This document shows, in pieces, positions 1 to 5,660 of a stretch of DNA of 6,142 bases. The translations under genes were made by a program, and so were the position numbers. The notes beneath the pieces are model-generated. The model worked only from the letters and a program-made list of their open reading frames with translations, made no database searches and was not told the DNA's origin. The stretch is from an uncultured Acidobacteriota bacterium (lineage in GTDB: Bacteria; Acidobacteriota; Vicinamibacteria; Vicinamibacterales; UBA8438). The stretch spans positions 1-6,142 of the forward strand of contig CAJWMX010000185.1 in the NCBI GenBank assembly GCA_913043805.1, given 5' to 3'. Within the stretch, counting starts at the first letter, position 1, and each line of letters begins with the position of its first letter.

Positions 1-1423
1 TCCCGACATCAGCCAGCTGACGGTTCAGTGAATCGTCCGGGTCGGTCCACTCGAAGTGGTTCATGACCTTGGCCAACCGATCGATCTGGTCGGAATCGAT
101 CGACAGCGTCTTCCCCACGTCCCGCGCCGCGCTTCGCCCACGGTAGGTGATGACGTTGGCGGTCATGCCCGCTCCCAACCGGCCATACCGCTCGTAGACG
201 TACTGGATCACCTGTTCCCGGCGATCACCGCTCGGGAGATCCAGATCGATGTCAGGCCACTCGCCTCGCTCCTCTGACAGGAAGCGCTCGAAGAGCAGGT
301 CCATGCCGACCGGATCGACCGCCGTGATCCCCAGGCTGTAGCAGACCGCGCTGTTGGCGGCCGACCCTCGCCCTTGCACCAGAATGTCCTGCTGTCGGCA
401 GAAATTGACGAGGTCCCACACGATGAGGAAGTACCCAGCCAGGTCCAGCTTCTCGATCAGGTCGAGCTCACGCGCGATCTGGCGGCGAGCGCGCTCGTGA
501 TACGGGCGATACCGCTCACGCGCGCCAACCTCGGTAATCGCTCGTAGGAACGAGCTCATCGTGTCGCCGGTCGGCACCGGGTAGGTGGGAAAGCGGTAGC
601 CAAGATCGGCCATGGTGTAGCTCAGCCGCTCGGCAAGCTCACCGGCGCTGGCGAGAGCGCCTGGCTGGTCCCGAAACAAACGACGCATCGCCGCGGGCGA
701 CTTTAGATAGCGCTCGGCGTTCCGGCCAAGTCGACGCCCCGCCTGCTCGAGCGTGGTCTTGTGCCGGAGACAGCTCAGCACGTCGTAGAGAGGGCGGTCT
801 TCCGGCGCCGCGAACCGCACTCCGTTGGTGGCTACCAGCGGCACTCGGTAGGCATCAGCTAACGCCATCAGCGCCTGATTGTCGACCGCTTCGTCACGGA
901 TCAGGTGTCGCTGCAGCTCAACAAAGACGTGTGACCGGCCGAAGATCCCCACCAACCGGTCGAGCAGTCCACCCACGCCGTAGTGGTGCCCCATCAGGGC
1001 CGCCCGCCCCGCCAGCACCACCAACCCCTGAGCGTGCTCCTCCAGGTCCTCGAGGGTCAGCGCCACTTCGCCCTTTGGCGCCTCGAGCTTTCGCCTGGTC
1101 AGCAGCCGACAGAGATTACGATAACCCTGCTGGGTTTCCACCAGGATGGGGAGTCGCCAGAATCCGGCCAGCGCCGGCGTGTCACGCTCCGTCCCCGGTG
1201 CTCCGTCCCATCCCTTCGAGATGGTCAGTTCGCACCCGACGATCGGCTTGATCCCTGCCGCCTGAGCGGCCTTGTGAAACCGAGGCGCCCCGTAGACCCC
1301 ATCTCGGTCGAGCAAAGCGAGCGCGGGATAGTCCAGTTCGGCCGCCCGGTCGACCAGCGCCTCGGGAAGCGACGCTCCGTCAAGAAAGGAAAAGGCGGAC
1401 GCCGCATGCAACTCGACGAACAT
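1..1423 (-). CDS. dnaE2: Error-prone DNA polymerase DnaE2 (C-family Pol III alpha-like), N-terminal 474 residues, cut by window edge
   Basis: Translesion DNA polymerase of the DnaE2/ImuC type, expected to act with ImuA and ImuB at the sliding clamp on damaged DNA. The frame is open from ATG at 1423 to the left edge. Seen in order: an N-terminal PHP-type domain (about residues 1-210, opening MFVELHAASAFSFLDG, with GIKPIVGCEL at 57-66), then the polymerase palm with GRGS at 351-354 and PDIDLD at 390-395. The latter carries two of the three catalytic aspartates expected of C-family polymerases (D391, D393); the third, and the rest of the protein, lie outside the window. PHP metal ligands look mostly lost: HxH is H6-A-A8, the usual DHD is D39-R-D41, and the usual NDVHF is NGVRF at 200-204. 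The start is well fixed, since no other ATG, GTG or TTG lies in frame between the upstream imuB stop and this ATG. There is no Shine-Dalgarno. It is the third gene of the cassette, 75 bp after imuB. Confidence 0.93.
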   Translation of the reverse strand, partial: MFVELHAASAFSFLDGASLPEALVDRAAELDYPALALLDRDGVYGAPRFHKAAQAAGIKPIVGCELTISKGWDGAPGTERDTPALAGFWRLPILVETQQGYRNLCRLLTRRKLEAPKGEVALTLEDLEEHAQGLVVLAGRAALMGHHYGVGGLLDRLVGIFGRSHVFVELQRHLIRDEAVDNQALMALADAYRVPLVATNGVRFAAPEDRPLYDVLSCLRHKTTLEQAGRRLGRNAERYLKSPAAMRRLFRDQPGALASAGELAERLSYTMADLGYRFPTYPVPTGDTMSSFLRAITEVGARERYRPYHERARRQIARELDLIEKLDLAGYFLIVWDLVNFCRQQDILVQGRGSAANSAVCYSLGITAVDPVGMDLLFERFLSEERGEWPDIDLDLPSGDRREQVIQYVYERYGRLGAGMTANVITYRGRSAARDVGKTLSIDSDQIDRLAKVMNHFEWTDPDDSLNRQLADVG

Positions 1424-1433
1424 CGGGATGCAA

Positions 1434-1470
1434 GAAAGGAGACAGGAGTCAGGAGACAGGAGACAGGAGA
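1434..1470. repeat. Heptanucleotide tandem repeat (GACAGGA) in the imuB-dnaE2 spacer
   Basis: On the plus strand the units read GAAAGGA, GACAGGA, GTCAGGA, GACAGGA, GACAGGA, then GA: five 7-bp units, three identical and two with one substitution. In the transcribed (minus) orientation they are pyrimidine-rich TCCTGTC units directly upstream of the dnaE2 start. The 10-bp word CAAGAAAGGA overlapping the first unit (1431-1440) recurs inside the dnaE2 coding start at 1381-1390. The array lies between the genes, so copy-number change would alter spacing but not reading frame. It could be neutral microsatellite-like sequence. Confidence 0.85.
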
Positions 1471-1498
1471 GAACGACCGGAGGCGTCCTGCATTCGCC

Positions 1499-3061
1499 CT
1501 AATCCACCATTGCGTCGACGAACCAACGGTCGGTCTGGCGGTCGAGGAAGATGCGATACACGCCGCCGTCGGCCAGCGACACGTCCCACTCATCGCGGTT
1601 CCAGGCTCCAGGAGTCGTCGGGGCGGTCTCGGCAGACGGTTCGTGGTCGGAGTCCTGCCACCAGTCGCCTGACTCACGCCAGGGACCCGCGGCTTGTCGC
1701 ACGGCGCCTCCGGTCACGCGGGGCGCAGTGACACGGACCGGCCGTCCCTGCTCCACCGTAACCCGCGCGGCGACCGGCGCGCGGTAGCGACGTAGCATCG
1801 GCCGCAGCGGCGAAGCGCCCGCACAGGCGCCGAGCCGACGCCAATCGCCGTCGATGGGGGTCTCACGAACGGTATCGCTCGTTGTGCGCTTGGCTGGCCA
1901 GGACGAGGAGCGGGGTCGAGACTTGGCCCGAGACAACTCCGATGTCTGACCGGCCGGGGCAAACGCTTGCATCTCGACACGATCGGCTCCATGGGAATCG
2001 AGTACGGCCGGAGAGCCACAGCGCCCCTCGCCAACCAGTGCCGTCAATCGCGCCATCAGCACCGAGAGCTTTTCCGGCGATGGACGCACCTGTTCGAGTA
2101 GCGAGAACTGTTGAGTGCGGGCTGGCACCTGCTCGACACGCACCGTCACCTGGTCGATGCCAGCGGTCGGCGGATGCGATTCGAGATCGAGCAGGATCAA
2201 CGTGCGCAAGACCTTCGGGTCCTTGATCGACGTCGGCAGCTGGAGCGTGCGGGTATACAGCTCCTTGGTCACCAGCTTCAGATGCACGTGCAACACGGCG
2301 GCGCCCACCCCCGCCCGCTCGAGGCGGGTGCAGAGCGGATCGAGCACTCGCCCAAGGACGAACGACAACGGCTCGAGCCCTTCTACCGGCCACTCAAGCG
2401 CCAAGGACGACTCGAATCGCTCCTCGGTCGACGCCGGCACCAACGGCGCCTCGTCCTCTCCACGGGCAAACCGCTGGAGCGCCACCCCGCCTGCCCCCAA
2501 CCGCTCGAACAACTCGGGAGCCGGAAGCCGCGCCAGATCTCCCAGCGTGCGGAGCCCCCAGCGCCGTACGGTCGAGAGCAGCGCGAACGCCGAGACGGCA
2601 GGCGGCGTGCTGGTCGCGCTCGTCCCCCGAGGCGAGCGCGTCGGCCGACGCATTCGGGTCGACAGTTCCTGAGACTGTTCGCGAGCGAGCGCCTTCAAGA
2701 CATCAAGGGAGAGCGGAGCCAACGTCGCCGCCTCTTCGCCCGGCGTCATCACCGTGAGCCCGCTGCGTTCCTGCACGACCAGCAGGGCGGCGGTTCGGGT
2801 CGACGCGATCGCTATCCGCACATACAGGCGGGCCTCGGCGGCCGAGCGGCGCAAGCTCTCTCCCAACTCACGGTCGCTGCCGAACATGGTGGTCAACCCC
2901 TCGGTATCGAGCACCACCAGGTTGTCGCCATGTACTTCGATGCGAGGCGAATACTCACGGGCCAGACGTACGAGCCGGTCGGTTACTCGGGCGGGGCGAG
3001 GCACGCCATCGCCAGAACGAAACGCCAGCCCTCGAGGAGGCGCGAAGAGACAGGCAAACAT
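1499..3061 (-). CDS. imuB: ImuB, catalytically degenerate Y-family polymerase-like protein of the mutagenesis cassette
   Basis: A 520-residue adaptor related to DinB/UmuC polymerases. Known ImuB proteins are non-catalytic and link ImuA and DnaE2 to the beta clamp. Seen: a shortened palm-like N-terminus (1-125; FSPRVE-like EYSPRIEV at 36-43, then LVVLDTEGL) without the Asp and SIDE-type acidic cluster of active Y-family enzymes; a Ser/Thr/Arg/Pro-rich stretch (126-157) that looks like an insert or linker; a helix-hairpin-helix thumb (about 160-205, RRWGLRTLGDLARLP); and a little-finger region (about 213-365). QFSLL at 318-322 fits the QL[SD]LF clamp-binding consensus. A basic linker (370-420) leads to the ImuB C-terminal module (GPWRESGDWW at 459-468, WDVSLADGGVYRIF at 492-505). 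The ORF is open to 3196, but ATG 3061 is chosen: it starts the conserved MFACLF, has GGAGGAG 5 nt upstream, and overlaps the imuA stop by one base. Confidence 0.9.
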   Translation of the reverse strand: MFACLFAPPRGLAFRSGDGVPRPARVTDRLVRLAREYSPRIEVHGDNLVVLDTEGLTTMFGSDRELGESLRRSAAEARLYVRIAIASTRTAALLVVQERSGLTVMTPGEEAATLAPLSLDVLKALAREQSQELSTRMRRPTRSPRGTSATSTPPAVSAFALLSTVRRWGLRTLGDLARLPAPELFERLGAGGVALQRFARGEDEAPLVPASTEERFESSLALEWPVEGLEPLSFVLGRVLDPLCTRLERAGVGAAVLHVHLKLVTKELYTRTLQLPTSIKDPKVLRTLILLDLESHPPTAGIDQVTVRVEQVPARTQQFSLLEQVRPSPEKLSVLMARLTALVGEGRCGSPAVLDSHGADRVEMQAFAPAGQTSELSRAKSRPRSSSWPAKRTTSDTVRETPIDGDWRRLGACAGASPLRPMLRRYRAPVAARVTVEQGRPVRVTAPRVTGGAVRQAAGPWRESGDWWQDSDHEPSAETAPTTPGAWNRDEWDVSLADGGVYRIFLDRQTDRWFVDAMVD

Positions 3062-3798
3062 CACTGCTCCTCCGGGGTGGGATGGATGGATCGCAAAGTG
3101 ACGAACGCATCCACCGGGCGTCTGATGCGGATGACCTGCGCGCGCGACTCGAGCCCCTGGAAGACCCGACTGCGATCGTGGTCGCCGGCCCAACACGCGT
3201 CGGCGTTCCCATCGAGCGCAACCGTATGCCCTTCAGAGCTCCGGGCCACCGGCTCGGACGCCAGCACGAGCCCTACCGTGCGACTGTACTCGAGCACACG
3301 GGACAACCTGAGCCAGGTGGTCATCGGCAACTGCCGCAACACCGTCATGGGCACATCGGAAAGATCCAGCGCGACAACGCCGAACCCTCCGGCGTCGAGC
3401 ACGAGAGTCATCGCCTTGAGCGCCTGCTTCACCGTCTGGGCCAGATCGCGCGTTCGCTCGCGACCGCGAATCCACAGCAGGCTCGACGGATCCAGGCCAG
3501 CGGCTGCCGCCGACGCCGGGTCGAACCGATCGCACGCATCGACCAGCGCCACGAACTCTCCGCGAGCAATGGCGGCTCCGCACACCGTGGTCAGCACCCC
3601 GGTACGCCCCGACGACCCGGCGCCGACAATCTCAGACAGATGTCCACGCGGGAAGCCGCCATCGAGCAGCTCGTCCAACGCCGCCAGCCCGGTTTCAGCT
3701 AAATCCGACGGCTTTCGGTCAAATGAGTGAAATGTAGTGCGGTCGAGCTTTCGCTCTCGCAACAACGATTCGAGTCGGGCAACAGAGGCTGCAGTCAT
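3061..3798 (-). CDS. imuA: ImuA, RecA-like accessory protein of the mutagenesis cassette
   Basis: A 245-residue RecA/SulA-like protein of the ImuA family, which supports ImuB-DnaE2 translesion synthesis. Seen: an N-terminal helix (VARLESLLRERKL, 6-18) typical of the family; TGLAALDELLDGGFPRGHLSEIVG (core at 46-59), the RecA-like lead-in to the P-loop; a Walker A-like loop GAGSSGRT at 59-66 in which the usual lysine is R65; ALVDACDRFDP at 84-94; LLWIRG at 107-112; and a Walker B-like FGVVALD at 139-145. It is the first gene of the cassette and overlaps imuB by one base. ATG 3798 is the only in-frame start before an upstream TAG (3817-3819). Its own Shine-Dalgarno is weak (AAGAAAAAG), while a strong one sits upstream in another register. 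A one-base frameshift or sequence error at the 5' end is therefore possible; the family call is unaffected. Confidence 0.88.
   Translation of the reverse strand: MTAASVARLESLLRERKLDRTTFHSFDRKPSDLAETGLAALDELLDGGFPRGHLSEIVGAGSSGRTGVLTTVCGAAIARGEFVALVDACDRFDPASAAAAGLDPSSLLWIRGRERTRDLAQTVKQALKAMTLVLDAGGFGVVALDLSDVPMTVLRQLPMTTWLRLSRVLEYSRTVGLVLASEPVARSSEGHTVALDGNADACWAGDHDRSRVFQGLESRAQVIRIRRPVDAFVTLRSIHPTPEEQ
3067..3073 (-). promoter_or_regulatory. Shine-Dalgarno of imuB within the imuA 3' end
   Basis: The minus strand reads GGAGGAG, 5 nt, then TGATG, in which TGA ends imuA and ATG starts imuB. The strong site and the one-base stop/start overlap indicate translational coupling, and they decide the imuB start against the longer upstream reading to 3196. 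Confidence 0.85.
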
Positions 3799-3823
3799 TA
3801 TTTCGCTTTTTCTTCGCTATCAT
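3719..3823 (-). other. Possible short leader ORF (34 codons) overlapping the imuA start out of frame
   Basis: ATG at 3823 is preceded by GGGAGGAGG with a 5-nt gap from GGAGG, a better initiation site than that of imuA. It encodes 34 residues starting MIAKKKRNND and ends at TGA 3719-3721 inside imuA, in a different frame. It resembles no family I know. It may be a leader peptide, a coincidence, or the displaced true N-terminus of ImuA, since removal of a single base (for example from the run of five A) would join the two frames. Low confidence as an independent gene. Confidence 0.2.
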
Positions 3824-3894
3824 CGTAGCCTCCTCCCTTGGGGGGAATCAAGAAAAATTGCAATCGCTGTTACCATGGCGCGGGCGGGCCCCCA
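3799..3894. promoter_or_regulatory. Divergent intergenic region between imuA and the DUF983 gene
   Basis: These 96 bp must hold the promoters of both directions if neither gene is read from elsewhere. Candidate boxes are weak. On the plus strand TATCAT (3818-3823) matches TATAAT at five of six positions but lacks a good -35. On the minus strand TTGATT followed after 18 nt by TACGAT (ending at 3821) is possible. A direct repeat TTCGCT at 3802-3807 and 3814-3819 (12-bp period) lies next to the imuA start and could be an operator. No GAAC-N4-GTTC, GTTC-N7-GTTC or CTGT-N8-ACAG LexA-type site was seen. Confidence 0.4.
3829..3837 (-). promoter_or_regulatory. Strong Shine-Dalgarno upstream of imuA, positioned for ATG 3823 rather than ATG 3798
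   Basis: The minus strand reads GGGAGGAGG across these positions, 5 nt from ATG 3823 but about 30 nt from the in-frame imuA ATG 3798. Either it serves the short overlapping ORF, or imuA is reached by coupling, or the sequence between has a one-base shift. If the transcription start lies downstream of it, it would be incidental. Confidence 0.5.
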
Positions 3895-4266
3895 GTGCTC
3901 TTCGAAATCATCGATATCCTGCGCCGCGGCGTGTCGCTGCGCTGTCCCTGCTGCGGATACGGCCGTCTGTTCAAAACGTGGCTCCGAACCCACGACCATT
4001 GCCAGGCCTGCGGCGAGCGTTTCGAACGTGAACCGGGCCAGTGGTTTGGCGCCGTCTATGTCAATCTCGGGCTCTCGGTGCTGCTGGGCCTGCTCGGAAG
4101 CCTGGTCGCGGGACTCTTCGTGCCACTGTCGCTCTCGCTGCTTCTTCGCGTCGGACTGCCGGTCTCGGCCATGGGCCCACTCCTCTTCTTCCGTCTCTCC
4201 AAGGGCATCTGGACGAGCATCATCTTTCTAGGTGAAGGGCTCTACATTCAGTGGCCGAACCGGTAA
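3895..4266 (+). CDS. DUF983 family small membrane protein with an N-terminal zinc-ribbon-like Cys motif
   Basis: A 123-residue protein of the DUF983 family; function unknown. Seen: a cysteine pair C17-x2-C20 (CPCC) and a second pair C36-x2-C39 (CQAC), giving a likely four-cysteine zinc ribbon, with the family-like FKTWLRTHDHCQACGERFEREPG stretch between and after them. Two hydrophobic segments follow (about 55-85 and 89-112), predicting a cytoplasmic metal-binding head and two membrane helices. GTG 3895 is chosen because it gives the usual family length and begins just before the conserved RRG-LRCPCC region. The only other in-frame start, TTG 3838, adds 19 residues unlike the family. No clear Shine-Dalgarno is seen. 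It overlaps the next gene by 16 bp, so the two probably share a transcript, but this does not reveal a function. Confidence 0.82.
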   Translation: MLFEIIDILRRGVSLRCPCCGYGRLFKTWLRTHDHCQACGERFEREPGQWFGAVYVNLGLSVLLGLLGSLVAGLFVPLSLSLLLRVGLPVSAMGPLLFFRLSKGIWTSIIFLGEGLYIQWPNR

Positions 4267-5513
4267 CCTCCTCCGCGACCGCTCCTGCCCCGTCAGCCGC
4301 CCCTCCAACGCCACCGACGCGGGAGAAGTCCGGCGTCCTAGTAGCGTTTACCTTCGCCCAGTTCCGCAACATGTGGCTGGCGGCGTTCACCTCGGCGGTG
4401 GGCACCTGGATTCAGCGATTCGCCCAGCAATGGCTGATTCTCAGCCTCACCGGCTCGGCCTTCATCCTCGGCCTCAATACTTTCCTCGCCGAACTGCCTC
4501 TGCTGCTCTTCACGCTGATCGGCGGAGTCATTGCCGATCGGCACGACCGCCGGCATCTATTGATGGGCTCGCAGGCGGTGCAGATGCTGTGCGCGCTGGC
4601 CCTGACCGCGATCGTGTTCTTCGACGTGACTCGGGTGCGCTACATCCTTGCCCTGTCGTTCATCGCCGGTCTGGCTCAAGCCTTCGGAGGACCGGCGTTC
4701 CAATCTCTCGTGCCGTCCCTGGTCCCGCGTAAGCACCTGCCCAACGCGGTCGCCCTCAACTCCATCCAGTTCAATCTGGCTCAAGCGATTGGTCCGGCCA
4801 TCGGCGGCATCGTGCTGGTGTCGCTTGGCATGGCGGCCTGCTTCGGACTGAACGGACTGTCTTTCCTGGTCGTGATCGTGGTGCTCCATTCGATGGAGGT
4901 GCCTCGACCGACCCCCGGCCCCCGCAAACCGATCCTGGCCGAGCTGGGAGGTGGCCTGTCGTATGTCCGGCACGGCGGCGCGTTGCTGGCGCTCACGGTG
5001 CTGGCCTTCGCCACCACCTCGCTCGCGCTCCCCATCCGCGCCTTTCTCCCGGTATTCGCTACTGACGCGGCGCATCTCAGCCGGATGATGACCACGCTGG
5101 GTATCGGTGCGGTGGCCGGGGCGCTGGTTGTCGCCTGGCTCGGCTCGTTCACCCATATGGGCCGAACGCTGCTCCTAGCCCAGATAGTGTTCGGGGGACT
5201 GGTGGCCGCGTTCGCGCTCGTCCCGACATCGGTGCTCAGCTATGTGCTGCTCTTTCTTGGCGGCGCGGCGTTGCTGATGATCTTCTCGCTCACCAACTCG
5301 CTGGTACAGCTCGCCGTCCCGGAAGAGCTCCGCGGACGGGTCATGAGCATCTACCTGGTCGCCTTCCGTGGCGGCATGCCGCTGGGCAGCCTGCTCAGCG
5401 GCTACTTCATCTCGCAGTTCTCCGCCCCGATCGTCATCGCCACCAACGGCCTGTTGCTGTCTGTCGTCGCCGCCGGTTTTCTTGGGTTCGACAAGCGGGT
5501 CCGGGAGTTGTAG
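4251..5513 (+). CDS. Major facilitator superfamily transporter (MFS_3 / EntS-like drug or siderophore exporter type)
   Basis: A 420-residue inner-membrane transporter, probably a proton-coupled exporter by family; the substrate cannot be told. Seen: an Ala/Pro/Thr-rich polar N-terminus (1-27), then about twelve hydrophobic segments. FRNMWLAAFTSAVGTWIQ at 38-55 is the usual first helix of this subfamily. MFS motif A appears as GGVIADRHDRR at 91-101 between the second and third helices. LPNAVALNSIQFNLAQAIGPAIGG at 163-186 is the subfamily signature, and EELRGRVMSIY at 358-368 lies in the second half. Start GTG 4251 lies within the DUF983 3' end, with AGGTGAAGGG about 11 nt upstream as a modest Shine-Dalgarno. 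The Ala/Pro-rich N-terminus would also tolerate a later start, but no better-placed ATG exists before ATG 4371 in the first helix. The reading frame is intact and length is normal for the family. Confidence 0.92.
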   Translation: MAEPVTSSATAPAPSAAPPTPPTREKSGVLVAFTFAQFRNMWLAAFTSAVGTWIQRFAQQWLILSLTGSAFILGLNTFLAELPLLLFTLIGGVIADRHDRRHLLMGSQAVQMLCALALTAIVFFDVTRVRYILALSFIAGLAQAFGGPAFQSLVPSLVPRKHLPNAVALNSIQFNLAQAIGPAIGGIVLVSLGMAACFGLNGLSFLVVIVVLHSMEVPRPTPGPRKPILAELGGGLSYVRHGGALLALTVLAFATTSLALPIRAFLPVFATDAAHLSRMMTTLGIGAVAGALVVAWLGSFTHMGRTLLLAQIVFGGLVAAFALVPTSVLSYVLLFLGGAALLMIFSLTNSLVQLAVPEELRGRVMSIYLVAFRGGMPLGSLLSGYFISQFSAPIVIATNGLLLSVVAAGFLGFDKRVREL

Positions 5514-5527
5514 AGGACAGACGCCCA

Positions 5528-5560
5528 GAGTTTGGCGAACGCCCTCGGGTCGCCAAACTC
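5528..5560 (+). terminator. Perfect 11-bp inverted repeat after the MFS gene, possible terminator
   Basis: GAGTTTGGCGA (5528-5538), an 11-nt loop (5539-5549) and TCGCCAAACTC (5550-5560) form a perfect stem starting 14 nt after the MFS stop. No U-tract follows, so as an intrinsic terminator it would be atypical. It is the first of three adjacent hairpins, and its right arm overlaps the 17-bp direct repeat shared by the others. Confidence 0.6.
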
Positions 5561-5648
5561 CGTAAGGTCGCTGAATCACCGGCAGTTCAGCGACCGGCAA
5601 ACTCCGTAAGGTCGATGGTCGCTTGAAACTATGACCATCGACCGGCAG
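5552..5648. repeat. Two-unit hairpin repeat with conserved flanks and differing inner stems
   Basis: The word CAAACTCCGTAAGGTCG occurs exactly at 5554-5570 and 5598-5614 (44-bp offset). Each copy is the left side of a perfect hairpin. Hairpin 2 is GGTCGCTGAA (5566-5575) with TTCAGCGACC (5586-5595) around a 10-nt loop. Hairpin 3 is GGTCGATGGTC (5610-5620) with GACCATCGACC (5633-5643) around a 12-nt loop. Both have outer stems GGTCG/CGACC and end in CGACCGGCA (5591-5599 and 5639-5647), while the inner stems differ yet stay self-complementary. This pattern of constant frame and compensated variable stem suggests selection on structure. It could be a REP-like element, a structured RNA or protein-binding sites. 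Confidence 0.8.
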
Positions 5649-5660
5649 AATGAAAACAGG

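Noticed and set aside
983..1672. A 229-codon plus-strand open frame across the dnaE2 start and imuB end
   Set aside because: Antisense to dnaE2, composition typical of a shadow, no recognisable fold or motif.
3062..3196. Longer ImuB starting at 3196
   Set aside because: The extra 45 residues lie inside imuA in another frame and look unlike ImuB; the strong ribosome-binding site and conserved MFACLF support the start at 3061.
2111..3730. A 539-codon plus-strand open frame antisense to imuB and imuA
   Set aside because: Its protein is Arg/His/Gln-rich with no domain, and it lies exactly opposite two well-supported genes; a high-GC shadow frame.
3737..4231. A 164-codon plus-strand open frame overlapping imuA and DUF983
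   Set aside because: Cys/Ser/Arg-rich shadow in a different frame from the DUF983 protein, which has clear Cys pairs and membrane helices.
4557..5156. A 199-codon minus-strand open frame antisense to the MFS gene
   Set aside because: Very rich in Arg, Gln, His and Glu, which is the expected antisense of a hydrophobic transporter in GC-rich DNA.
5552..5648. CRISPR array or integron attC site
   Set aside because: Only two repeat units, with internal palindromes of variable core and no spacers; no attC end boxes (RYYYAAC/GTTRRRY) and no cas or integrase gene nearby.
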